From Hemicentrotus pulcherrimus (Eukaryota; Echinodermata; Echinoidea; Camarodonta; Strongylocentrotidae), in contig BEXV01000332.1 of assembly GCA_003118195.1 (NCBI GenBank), forward strand, positions 87,874 to 151,873: DNA of 64,000 nucleotides, given 5' to 3'. Within the stretch, counting starts at the first letter, position 1. Each line of letters starts with the position of its first letter. Under the pieces are notes generated by a model. It worked only from the letters and a program-made list of their open reading frames with translations. It was not told the origin of the DNA and searched no databases. Shown here piece by piece: positions 42,670 to 53,774 of this stretch. The translations under genes and the position numbers were made by a program.

Positions 42670-45600
42670 ATTCTCCATTCCTCTATGAGATTGACCATGA
42701 ATTCATATCTTACAGTGCACTCTGAAATCGATCGAAGTTAAAGTGTTGGAAAGGTCATGCAGGTCACAAATAGATTTGTCAAGTGTGTAGATTTTATGCT
42801 CTTGATAGCGATGGCAAAATAGATTACAATCGCTCTAGAACTCATGCATTTTAGGGAGAAATTCACATTTGGTATTTAAGTACATTTTTGGCGACCAGAT
42901 GGTATCCCTTCGTGGTACATCCTTTGATATTGCATGTAGAAGCACCACAAAGTTATTTACATCACAATCCATAAACATTTTAGGAAAAAAGGGGTGGGAA
43001 TAATTTTTTTTATATATTTTGGTTAGTTTAGTTATAATTATATTATTATTATCTTTAGCATAATATTGTCATTGTTAGTACTTTTAGTATTACAGTATTA
43101 ATATTATTATCATATTTAAGTTGACACCAGAACATTGCTTCAGCCCGCTTAAAAATCCCTGATCCAAACTCACTAACGCTCATCCTCTGCGGTAGGTACA
43201 GATGGACTGAACGGGATGCTACCGGTTGACATTTTAGAAAATCCGCGTGAGCGAGAGAGAAAATATGCATACGCGGTGCGTATGGGTGATGTACACCCGA
43301 GCATAAAATAGATTAACTTCTCCATAATTCACGATAGGATGTCAGTTCAATCATGTGGAGGGGGATGTGAGAGGAGGTGAGGGGTAAACAGAATGCAGGT
43401 CAGGGGTGTGTCATGCTGATAGGTGGGGATGGAAGAGGGGGTTTTCTTTTTCCCTACCACCCCTTTTTTTTAATGCAGCCAATGATGATATCTCTCTCGC
43501 TGTTACAATGAATCTACGATCCTGACAATTATTATTCTGATTCATAATAACATTTTCAAAATGCGTATAGATGATAAGTGGGACGGAAGAAGGGGTTCAT
43601 ATTCGTTCCTTCGCCCCCTACAAAATATGCAAGGACTGATTATATCTCCCGTTATCATAATGAATGTTATGATACCCGTCATTTTGATTCATACAATCAG
43701 GCAATTCTTGTTTAAATAGTCTTCCTCAGTAGTATATAAAAGCCCCCGCAAACGTTAAGACCCACCCACGGCTAGAGTTGAACAAAATAATAATAATAGT
43801 AAATTTGATGTATTGTTGTATTTTCATATGACCGAGGAACTCCTTATGACTATTCCAAGATATCAAGATGATATTAATGTTCTTAAACACTTGCCATGTA
43901 TATTATGAGTAAAGTCAGTTGCGGTTACAATTTGACAACGATGAGAAAGTATTTTCAGCACTTATAATACTTATACAATTATAAATCTTTTCCTGTGATT
44001 TAATAGTGTATAGATTTTCCTTTCAGGATGGGTATATAATATAAAAACGGACCAGTGAAGATTTACTTTTTTTTTGTCCATTACCGTTAATTTATCTAAA
44101 ACTAGTGTTGACAGTTAAGCAACTCTGCCTACACCATGCAGGGACGAACATATTCTCTTCTGTATGAGTGTGATACATAATATTCTTCAGTACATCACTA
44201 CAGACGATGAGTGACGGAAGAAGATAATTGTTCTATCATACGAATACATTATTAAATCACGCATAGCATTGCCTCCATCGCGATATATATGCTTATATAT
44301 AGTCTCACTCACCATGGGCCGTACTTTTAAGAGCATTAGGGAACACGTAATACATTCTAAGCTAGTTTTCATTCTATGAAGGATGAAATTGACATATATT
44401 CGTGATCATGTACGCGACTGTGTGCACGCTATTCCATTCGAGAGAAAATTCAACGATGCATATTATTAAGCAATTTTGGCTGATATTTAACTTGTCAATA
44501 TTTGTAATACAATTATAACTAGACATATAATATTTGTTAGGAACAAGTATAGGTGGGCTGGTCAACTCAAATTTTAGAGAAAATAGAGCAAAATTAAGCA
44601 AGATACTGCTTTAAAATTCTTAAAAACAATATCATGTAGATTCATGACATGAACGAAATTCACCTTTTATAGGCATAACAAGCAAAATTAAGAAATTTCT
44701 GACATGAGGCCTTTAATTGAAATTTTCACTATAATGACGTCATTAAAAATTTTTTTTTTAAAAGGTGATAACTGAGCTTGTAGCAAATTGTCTTAGCTAC
44801 AACATATCGAAATTTGGAAGAAAATCGATCATTTTTCATAGAGATACAAATCAATTTTAAATAAATATGCTGACGTCATAATATGCAAATTCGTATTTTG
44901 AGTTCAAAGGCCATTATGATGATGATGTCACGATACATTTAATGGCCGAATGAGACATGAAATCATATCTCCGACTCATACTCTATCTAAATATGAAAAA
45001 AACGAGGGTCCCGGTGCATTCCAAAGAGCTATAATAGATTTTGCGTAGGCATGTTTTTGCCCTTATGCTATGTATTAAAAGAACTCGCGCGCACGGTCAT
45101 TTATCTTGAATGGACACTCAGCTTGTTATTAATGATCATAAAGAGATAAAAATGGTATCAAATTGTTCAAAAAATATGTGAAATATCATGATAGAAAAAA
45201 AATTGCGATTGTATGTTGTGTAATGGTGAAACGCGCGAAAAACGCGCGCGCATGCGCGATTTTTTATAAAAAGCTTAAAATGACCTGAAACGTATGCAAA
45301 ATTGATTTAAGACGATTTTGAGCATTTACAAATTTTGCGCGCGCACTGACGCGCGGACGTACGCGTATGCGCGCGTATTTTGACCTAAATTTGACCGGAC
45401 GGATATTGACCTTGATCATGATAAATATGATTGAGAAATAAGTTTGGGTTATGAAGATATGGTCATGAGTTAATTTTTACAAAATGGCGCCTAGATGACG
45501 TCATCAGTTAAGGTCAAGGATGAAAAAAAAATAATGTCTTGATCTAATGCCTATACATATGTGTGACAAATTTCAAGGTACTTGATTAAACCATTTTCAA

Positions 45601-46942
45601 GTTATCTTGCTCACAAAAAAGTGGGTCGAAATAGGAAAAATAAACTAGATTTGTAATACTTGTTTGGAACAAGTATAGGTGGGCTGATCCAACACAAAAT
45701 TGAGACAAAACGAAGGGTACATAATCATGAGAAAGCTTTTTGTCTCAGCTACAACGTACTCGAAGTTCAGCGTAAATGAAGCTCAAACGACAAAGATATT
45801 GCTCGCGAAAGACGGGAATGTAGAATCAAGTTTTGAGAAAAATTCATGTCCCACAGAGAATACACGCAAAATGTGAAAAAATGATATGCCTCCTTTAATC
45901 GCAAAAATACGCCATGATGCCTTTGTCAAAATGAAAAATTGTGACTACTGGATTTGAAGAAAGTTGTCTAAGCTAGAACATATCAAAATTTTGAAGAAAA
46001 TCGATCAATTTTTACAAAGATACAATCAATTTTCCAAAAATATGCTGACGTCATGATATGCAAATTAAAATTTTGAGTTCGGAGGCCATTATGATGACGT
46101 CATGAGTTAATTGAGGGTCAAATGAGACATGAAATATTATCTCCGATTCATACTTTATTAAAATATGAAAACAAAATTGGAGTCACCTTGCATCATAAAG
46201 AGCTACAAAGGATTTTGCATAGGCATGTTTTTGCCCATATATGCTATGTATTACAAGACTTCGCGCGCACGGAAATGTATGTTTAACGGTCGATCATTCC
46301 GTCATTAATAGTCATAAAGAGATAAAAATGCTATCAATTTGTTTGTAAATATATGTGGAATATTATGAAAGAAAAAAAATGGCGATTCTATGTTGTGCAA
46401 TAGTTTTACGCGCGAAAATTGAGCCATTTTCAAGTTATCTATGTTTTTGTTTCTTCTTTTTCCTTTAAGTATTAGTATTATGTTTTCGACTGATACTTTG
46501 TAATTATTTATTTTGTTGAATTTCAATATTATGTATATTTTGCATATTGTAAACTGGCACCATGGAAGACCAGCAGCAACAATTATAGTTGCAGCTGAAT
46601 ATGGGCAACCAGCCGTATACGTTCCCCTTTTTTTTCTCTCTGTATGATTATTTTATATGTATTTGATTCTGATTTTATTATACGGAAATAAAAACAACAA
46701 CAACAAAAAAGTGGTTAGAAATAAGAAAAATAAAGAATAAATAAATAGATAAATAAATGAAGGCAATTCTAACGAAATTATAAGGTGGTCTGTACTCTGT
46801 ACGTTATACAGCCCACCTGATAAAGAAATGATAATAAAGGCAATTTTATCAAAATTATAAGGTGGTCTGTATAAGATACAGCCCACCTGATTATCATCAT
46901 CATCATCACTGATATTGGTATTAGTAGCTGTAGTAGTAGTAT

Positions 46943-46974
<32 letters not shown>

Positions 46975-48669
46975 ATAGTAGTGATGATAGTATAAATAGC
47001 ATTAGCAGTCATTGTATTATCATCATCATCTCATTATTTTCATGTTGGTAAGTCATTTCAGTAATTAAATCAATCATAAGAAGATAAAATATGGAATTGG
47101 CTAACAATGAAAACAAAGTAAAGAACACCTTCTTTATTTCTAAGCGCCCTTTTTATGACCAGAACTACTTGATATAAGAGTTCACTCTTATTTTCCACGC
47201 ATCCTTCATAAACGTTTGAAGTATCTTTTCCTCCAATTACTCTCAGACTGTCTATTCATACTCAAGAGCTTTGATCTGCACCAGTACTTCATTCAATCAA
47301 GTGCTCATGATAAAAAATGCTATTCAATATGAAATATCTATTTTTGTCCCAATTTGTTCGTTTCTAACATATTTTTTTACTTCCTGTATCCTTAATGGGG
47401 ATTTTGAATTCTGTATGCTACATTAGAATCAGAAACTGAAGTCTGTCTGACTTTTAGCAATCAAAATAGAAGCATTGCTCAATTACGTGAGCATTATGGC
47501 CTTGATTGACTGTTTGAAAAGAAAAATTGTTTATATATTTATAAAGAGCAAATGAGATTTTTTTTTTAGTTCTTGATAAATGTTTATCATTGATACAATC
47601 GTAGGCCAAATTAGTCGGATACAGACATTTATTATTATTGTCCAGATCTAAAAAAAAAAAAAGGAAGCTTAAAGTCACAGGAATATACTTGACTACTCTG
47701 TCACTCTTCCTCTCTCAGGTCTTTGGTACTTTCCTTCTCTCACTCCTCCTATCTTTGCTCTTCCTACCGCTTCTCTCCTCTGTCGCAATATTTCTATATC
47801 CCTATATTCTATATTCCCCACTTTTTCACCACCCCACTCTCCCTCCAATCCATTCGATTGCACAATCACACTTTACGTAGTATTTTGACATTTTTGTCGC
47901 CTGCACAATGCCATCTCTTATTAGTCAAGAAAATGAGGTACTCATGCATGATCCTGAAATCAAATCGCTCTCTATCGCTGTCTCTTCTTACAATTCTAGA
48001 AATATTGTCGCCCTTTCTTTCTTACGATATTCATACGTCACTGCAGAGAGCCTTTTCCGTGCTTGCAATACATAAAGAGAGGCATAGGATTACCCCAGCT
48101 CCGCATCTTCTTATTCTGGTCGACGAAATGATATTAGAAATCAACCAGGCGAAAGAGGATTAAACCGTGTCATGAGACGCAGCTCATAGACTCGCTTCAA
48201 GGCAAGTCTGATGATATCCGTTCGGCGAATTTTAATTCAATTTCACTAACTATTGTGGTCTATTAAACGATCACACTGACTATGCCGCAATTTATTCCAC
48301 TTCATTGACTTAATCAATGTCTAAAAGCCATTTGCATTAGTCTCGATATTGAACCAGATTGTATTCAATAAACTAGATCAATGACCGAGATAATACTACA
48401 ATGAGCAATGTTCGAAAGGAAGAATCTTGAGATGTGTACGCGTGGGTGTAAGACTATTTAGTCATAATTGGACCGAAGAAGGGATCGGTAGGATCTTCGG
48501 AGAAACATCGGTCTCGATGGACATCGATGTTAATAATTGAAGACGGGAAAAATAAGTAAGTTTGCGATATCCCTTGATCCCAAAATGCGACTAGAGACAG
48601 ACAGACAGACAGACATACAGACAAAGGAAGAAGAAAGGAGAGACACTGAGAGTAAGGGAGAGAGAGAAA

Positions 48670-48701
<32 letters not shown>

Positions 48702-51700
48702 AGAAAGGGGGAGGGAGAGAAACAAAAATAGAGACAGAGGAGAGATGGAGTTAAACAGGAACACTGATACCGTCCTTTATAATCGTTGTGAAGCAATTGG
48801 AAGACGTGTTCGTCGTCAATAAAATATACTTCATGGAAAATCGATCTTGTAAATTAACTATTGAGAAGGGGTGCCCCCACATCATACAGTCAGCGCTCTT
48901 ATAACTTATACGAAGCATGTACCAGTTACAGTATGCAGACATATAGGGTGATCCACAGAGGCTGGGGCGGTGCATTTTTTACTTCATGTTCTCAATTTCT
49001 CCCTCTCAGTTTTCCTGTCGTCTTCTCAACGCCTGCTCTTTGTCACGTTATCTCTTAGCATCCTCTATCTATCTATGTCTTATCTAATTTTTGCATTCTC
49101 TTTCCTTTCTCTTTCCCGATTTCCCTTTTTGTGCCAAAAGAGCCCGTGTCCCCCCCCCCTCCCAACACTGAATCATCAGCTAGTCAATATCCAAATGAAA
49201 AATCTCACTGTCCAGTGATCACATGATTTTCCAGTCTTTTCAAACCGTGTCAATTTATTGAGTGCATCTGCTTTCTTCTTTACATTCCCCTTGCGAGTCA
49301 ATCAATTTGATCTTGACCCAGATATAATGAATGATGGCCTTGTCACAATACAATGTATAGCCTACGAGGATTGTGTATTTTGAACCATGTATCTCATGTG
49401 AGTAATATAGAATTAATTATATCATCATCATGATGACATCTGTCCTGTCAAGAAAGGCCACCTGTCTACAGTGGCCACTTGTTCTGTTTCCCTTGGGAGG
49501 TCTTTATAGACAGATTTGACTGTATATGAGTTAACGCCCTTCTTGATCCCCCCTCTCTCTCTCTCGGCCCATTTCTTACCTGTTGAGACCTCTCTTGCCT
49601 TTGACGCAGTATTTACAGAAGAAGATGACAGCGATTACTAATGCCAGACCCCCGGCTACTCCGGCTACTAGAATCACTATGGTCAGGTATGGGTTCTCGT
49701 GAAGGGCGTTTGTGAAGGAGCCAGTGCCACGCTGTTTAAAGAGATAAAGAAAAATCATGTTAAATTATTTTACTTCCCTAGAACATAGAGGAGTATTATA
49801 TAACATCAATAAACGAGCCGAAGCGAGGGTATGTCCCATACGTTACGAAGCAGGCCTTTCATTGAGCTGTGTTACGGAATAGTGAACATAAAGTGACGTA
49901 ACATTATCATTGTATTCGATTTGTTCTCTAATTCAAACTCTACAGGTGCTGTCAGCTTAAAACAGTCATCAAGACCCTGTATTGTAAAGAGCTGCGATTA
50001 ATTCAAATAAATCGCAACTTGAAATAATAGTAATAGTGTACTTAAGAGATAGGAGTTGCGATTCATTTCAAGTTGCGATCGATTCGAATCAGTCCTAACT
50101 CTCTAGGTGTCCAGATATACCGACACCTTGGATATGGTTGGTAGTGTGTAGGATGAAATAGTTTGGGCTTGCCCAATATAATAACATGAAGTGATGTATC
50201 AAAAGAAAAGAAACCGTCAGCTAATGCCTGCAGATCACAAAAGAAACAAGTTCCTGTATGAGTTTTTACTCATTATCTGATGGTAATGTATGATATATAT
50301 TGAAAGTTTATATATTGTATATATTGAAAGCCTTATCATTTTGGTGTGTTGAGGGATAAAGATATGAAATTTAATACGTTATAATGAATATCTGCAATCA
50401 ATGATATATGATTATAGAGTATGATGGGTAGAAGTTAAAGATGAATATATTTGAAATGTATTCATTTGGATATTAACAAATGTCAAGCCCAAGCAGTTCA
50501 CACAAATTTCATCAATTCTCATCTTGAAGGATTCTATTACATTTCTAACAAACTTGAATGTTCCTCGATTCGATAGTACTCGTATATGTAAGCCGCTTGC
50601 AGCACTCGCTACCAATATTAATTGATAATCTATTAGGTCGGTATAATTGGTTGAAATGTATTACGAATCATGATCAGTTAAAACGATCACTTCAAGCAAT
50701 ATCTTTTTAAACAATGATCCTCACAATTATGTGCATGTTTTTCCTGACGATGCCATACGTCAAAAATTACTATAATCAGATAGAAGCTTATGTTATGACC
50801 ATGTTTTCTTTTTACAAGTAAGTGAAAAATGGCCATGATATCATGAATTCAAAAAAGAACAAATGAAATGGATATGTTATTGTAATAAGTTACAAACAGA
50901 CAGAGGGGAAATGCAAGAAATCCGCACGACTAATGAAACCATTTTCTGTCAGTTTGATAAACCGAAACAGTCATTCACACTGTCACTTTAGTTTTCTCGA
51001 TAAAAAAAGTTTTTTATTTTTGTTATAGTCCCAGGCACTGTATATGTTGAGAGGGTCACTAGAGTCAAGATTCGTCAAGTATACCCCATCCAGTGAAGCT
51101 GAGCTTGTCAGTAAGAATAGAACGGGTAAGTCACACACACTCTCTCTGTCTGCCTCTCTCTTTCTCCCTCCCTCTTTCCCATTCGATCGTTTAGTCGAAG
51201 ACAGAGGAAGGAACTAGAAATGGTTACGTTACAGTCGCTTGAGTATAGCTAACATGACTAATATTAAAACATAAATCATGTTTCGTTATATACGGGCATC
51301 ACGGAGGGCTATGACGTTACAAAACAAACACAAAAAGAAAACAACATCAGCATCAACGACAAATATCTACGAACAACATGGCTTAAGCAAACCTAATCAT
51401 GATAATAAATTAAAATGAGGCGGCATGTTTAGTTGAGGAATGGACATTCCAATATATCACATGTATAGTTATGGAGTAGAAGAACCATTATGATATCGGA
51501 ATAAAGAAATAAATACGGTTAGATTGTCTCGCGTTGTTGATTTAATACATTCAAATGATTTTACCGCGCATTCGGTATTTGTACAGCGCTTTAAACTTAT
51601 AACATATTAATTAAGTTTATTTCCCGAATGATGGCAAACTTAAACAACATTTTTCCTTCCTCATCCATATAACTCGACTTAAAAAATGGTATTAACTGAA

Positions 51701-53774
51701 TACATTTCCATGAATGTGATCGAGCGTGCACGTTCCTTTGCTTTGTTCAATATCTGCACATTTCCTCGATTAATAAGTCTCCTAAAAAGCCGAGACGTGC
51801 CTGTATTATCATAACTCGCATGTCATGAAATATGATCTAATCAGTACAGTACATTGGACACTGTGTTTTCATGGGCATAATTACGGTGGTTACTCTCCTA
51901 TTCTATCAGTCTATCTCTATCCGTATCATGTTGATCTATTTTCTTTTTCACTCTCATTCATCCCCCCCCCCTTTTCCCTGTCTTTCAACCTCTCTCTCTC
52001 TCTCTCTCTCCCTCGTGTATTCATATCTTCTTTAAAAATTAAAAAAAAATCATCTTCTTCTCTGTTTGTGTTTTTACTTCACAAACCACAACCTCAGCAA
52101 AATTGTGTATATGACCATTTCCCTTCAAATGACTTTTTTCTTTTTTGTTTGCTGTGTTTCTGAACTTTTTTTCTTTCTCGGATGCATTTCCAACCTAATC
52201 GCATGATTTACACACGTACATACGTTGTTATGACTTTCCATCCAATTCGGTATCCGGATATTCAGTAAATATTTAAGATGTATGAAGTCTTGATCACAAG
52301 CCTGAAGAAACGGAAGCCAAACGCACATGCTCCCATAAATGCTATTCATGTCTTCTATTTTACACCAGGTTTTATCAAAGGCTGACTCTGACGTCAAAGG
52401 CGTGTTCGCGATCCTTGAGCAAATTGTGATTTATGATTCCAAGATTTCATTTGTCTTGGTTACATGATAAAACCTCTCTCAGCTAGACATAATCAGTGCA
52501 ACTGTGTTGATGAAAACAAGAAGAACTCGCCGCCAACACGCAGAAAGATGAGATAAATTGTGGGTTGGGTGAACGTATCCCTTCATCTTTAACAGGTGAG
52601 AATATTGACACCACCTTAAAATGGATAACCTGAGTTACCACCGATATAGGGCCTCTGCATGCCTTGAGAGAGGAAGCTCCAGAGCGATTAAGCTTCGCGT
52701 TCTCTGGATACTTACCGTGACTTTTAGATAATCCTTGCAATGGAATATCCATCTCAATACGGGTACACTGTTGGGATGGGGCAGAGGGGGAGGAGTGGGT
52801 CATAAAGTGCAAAAAAAAAAACAGAGGTACAACATGAACCTCTTTAGAATCTCTTTCTATTTCTTCTATATCTCCTTCTCCTTCATTTACTGCTTCTTCT
52901 CCTTCTTTTACTTCTTTTTTTCTTCTGCTTCCTCTTCTTCTTCTTCTTCTTCTGTTCATCCTTCTCCTCCTTCTTTTCCGTTTCATTTCATTTTCTTCGT
53001 CCCTTTTCATTCTCTCCGTTTCTTCCCATATCTTTGTTTCTTTTCGTGATTTTTTTTCTTTAATTATTCAGTCAATGGTGTGGGGGTAACCCCATTCACC
53101 TATGATACTTTTTTTGCATGGTGAAATTCCGATCATATTCCCCCAGAAGGGAGGGGGCTGGGTGTTTGGCTGATAACAGTTTCATATCTACCGGTGATGA
53201 CAGTATGACATCCACAGTAGCGAACACCATAGTGTGATTGATTTGAAGCGGAGAAAGCCTCTTTTATGATAGACTGAAAGACGTTTGATAATAGATCATA
53301 CAAATACTTATACCACTAAACACATCTGAGGTGGCAAGTACATAGTTCCAGAAACATCGAGTTAAAATGTCAAAAAGAAAGGCGTGAAGAAATAACTATA
53401 TGTGATCCTCATGATCGATGAATTATGTACTGTACGGCATGTATTAAAAAATACAGTGATCATCTATATTTCACCCAGTGGAATTGAATGACAGAGTTTT
53501 CTTTGGCATAGGGTACTACATTAATAATTCAGTAACACACGTTATGAATCAAAAGCCGATCTGATGAATCAAAAGTGTCTCTTTGCGATTGCAACTCATT
53601 TTTACTTTTTTTTTTAACCGAAGGGAAGAAAGGCAATAGGTGCATAAGGTTGATATGGAAAGTTTTTGCAGTCTACTTCACAACGTGTTGTATACTTACT
53701 CTTGATGATACTTATATGGCTGTAGAATAACTTACCTCCTCACTGCAATCGATATGAGTGTCCTCCGATTCCAT
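29130..53774 (-). CDS. Unrecognised single-pass membrane protein with long charged tail (1149 aa)
   Basis: Six exons (53774-53736, 49731-49580, 40671-40534, 34205-34138, 33327-33156, 32010-29130), all with GT-AG borders, join in phase to 3450 nt. Residues 1-28 are short and acidic (MESEDTHIDCSEE). A hydrophobic helix follows at about 29-52 (LTIVILVAGVAGGLALVIAV, then IFFCKYC), then the basic KGKRGLNR. The charge pattern predicts N-terminus out, C-terminus in, without a cleaved signal. The cytoplasmic part of about 1090 residues looks disordered and rich in R, S, D, E, P. It includes ERARRRRLILEAAAQ, a Ser/Glu-rich region (EESGSSEYD) and SRE-P/A-S repeats at about 747-781. No catalytic domain was recognised. 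A scaffold or adhesion-receptor-like role would be speculation. Alternative upstream exons with a larger ectodomain cannot be excluded. Confidence 0.75.
30242..30345 (-). repeat. In-frame SRE-P/A tetrapeptide repeats
   Basis: A 12-bp period encodes about eight consecutive SREP or SREA units inside exon 6, a likely site of length polymorphism. Confidence 0.85.
32011..32512 (-). other. Membrane-protein intron 5, part
   Basis: Ordinary intronic sequence, no feature recognised. Confidence 0.4.
32513..33005. mobile_element. TTAA-bounded MITE, copy 1
   Basis: 485 bp between TTAA at 32513-32516 and 33002-33005. Ends are inverted over about 20 bp with one mismatch: AGGTATTACAAAGTTTTGG and CCAAAACTTTGTATTACCT. 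The whole sequence recurs at about 62006-62513 at roughly 85% identity. No coding capacity; piggyBac-like in its target site. Confidence 0.75.
33061..33147. repeat. GAA microsatellite
   Basis: Imperfect then perfect GAA repeats, ending a few bases from the exon-5 donor on the opposite strand. Confidence 0.9.
33156..33327 (-). CDS. Membrane protein exon 5
   Basis: Acceptor gttattacag, donor ATAACAG|gtagct. Encodes ENRWSPPAYIPPTCTLGE, then an acidic stretch and SREVSFSISDRDN. The donor is followed in the intron by a TTC repeat on this strand (33061-33147). Confidence 0.85.
34138..34205 (-). CDS. Membrane protein exon 4
   Basis: 68 nt; acceptor ctaatag, donor ATGAAG|gtaaga. Encodes LLREDGAANGDGETAEK and LVEDE. 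Both junction codons fit the neighbouring exons. Confidence 0.8.
35865..36075. repeat. GA-rich simple sequence
   Basis: Purine-only stretch with GAGAGA, GGGAGA and CACAGAGA units. It produces low-complexity open frames in all reading frames that are not genes. Confidence 0.9.
38371..38450 (+). repeat. 38-bp tandem pair
   Basis: Two units differing at a few positions: CGAGCGTCATCGGTCATCAC then GAACAATGACGGAAGTAG, repeated at once with CGGCCATCAC. Confidence 0.8.
39300..39345. repeat. TA microsatellite
   Basis: Interrupted TA/AT dinucleotide run in membrane-protein intron 3. Confidence 0.9.
40206..40322. other. Poly-G tract with 89-base gap
   Basis: About 20 G at 40206-40225, Ns at 40226-40314, then 8 G at 40315-40322. 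The gap most likely replaces a long G homopolymer. Confidence 0.85.
40534..40671 (-). CDS. Membrane protein exon 3
   Basis: Acceptor tttatttctccag, donor CGAAAG|gtaagc. Encodes TPAFFNRLPSEVEDE, RARRRRLILEAAAQSR and HKAFITVDGSPE. The ordered look of this segment suggests a membrane-proximal binding motif. Confidence 0.85.
42581..42669. repeat. Long CT microsatellite
   Basis: About 40 uninterrupted TC dinucleotides, ending in GTCTCTCTC. Confidence 0.95.
44530..46430 (+). repeat. Two copies of a dispersed repeat with CRE and octamer motifs
   Basis: Each copy opens GGAACAAGTATAGGTGGGCT (44540 and 45666). The second halves align well (44830-45240 against 46000-46425), sharing GCATAGGCATGTTTTTGCCC-like text and AATCATAAAGAGATAAAAATG-like text. 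Copy 1 is about 1.1 kb and copy 2 about 0.76 kb. TGACGTCA occurs five times. Alternating CG-rich runs lie at 45231-45260 and 45337-45377. No open frame of note; the class of mobile element is not recognised. Confidence 0.75.
46760..46890. repeat. Tandem pair of short hairpins
   Basis: Two copies of AATTATAAGGTGGTCTGTA ... TACAGCCCACCTGA, each able to fold (GGTGG with CCACC, CTGTA with TACAG). Confidence 0.65.
46888..47030. repeat. ATC and TAG trinucleotide runs
   Basis: ATC repeats at about 46892-46910 and 47017-47030, with TAG/GTA repeats at about 46930-46982. Confidence 0.9.
48598..48735. repeat. GACA and GA simple sequence
   Basis: CAGA/GACA quadruplets, then GA dinucleotides and GGGA purine runs. 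Confidence 0.9.
49580..49731 (-). CDS. Membrane protein exon 2 (transmembrane)
   Basis: Acceptor tctttaaacag, donor CAACAG|gtaaga. Encodes a short juxtamembrane RGTGSFTNALHENPY, the hydrophobic helix and the positively charged stop-transfer segment KYCVKGKRG. Confidence 0.85.
51029..51125 (+). CDS. Candidate isolated exon, plus strand
   Basis: 97 nt between a strong acceptor (tttatttttgttatag) and a strong donor (ACGG|gtaagt). One frame is open through both borders and reads SQALYMLRGSLESRFVKY then TPSSEAELVSKNRT. No family recognised and no partner exon found nearby, so it may be chance. It would be nested in an intron of the minus-strand membrane-protein gene. Confidence 0.2.
52850..53000. 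repeat. CTT/TTC-rich simple sequence
   Basis: Pyrimidine stretch with TTC repeats at about 52920-52952. Its low-complexity open frames on both strands are not genes. Confidence 0.9.
53736..53774 (-). CDS. Membrane protein exon 1 (start)
   Basis: 13 codons from GAAATGG (fair Kozak context) to GAGGAG|gtaagt, phase 0. The frame is open only 10 codons further upstream before a TGA, so this ATG is the best start. The weakest exon of the model, since it is short. Confidence 0.5.

Larger units (their letters stand above)
40672..49579 (-). other. Membrane-protein intron 2 (8.9 kb)
   Basis: Holds the long TC microsatellite at 42581-42669, the 44530-46430 repeat, hairpin repeats at 46760-46890, trinucleotide runs at 46888-47030 and pyrimidine/purine tracts at 47690-49150. 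No coding exon was supported in it. Confidence 0.5.
49732..53735 (-). other. Membrane-protein intron 1 (4 kb)
   Basis: Contains an imperfect inverted repeat at 50000-50098, a candidate opposite-strand exon at 51029-51125, and CT/CTT tracts at 51975-52012 and 52850-53000. No further coding homology. Confidence 0.5.

Noticed and set aside
47638..48163. Frames of 80 and 146 codons
   Set aside because: Pyrimidine-rich, overlapping in two frames, no recognised domain.
48470..48530. GAAGAAGGGATCGG...GAGAAACATCGGTC stem-rich text resembling a hammerhead
   Set aside because: Lacks CTGANGA and the GAAA-stem III order; only a 7-bp hairpin (CCGAAGA/TCTTCGG) is real.
52483..53049. Frames of 175 and 104 codons
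   Set aside because: Driven by a CTT/GAA tract; no homology in the remaining part and no splice logic.
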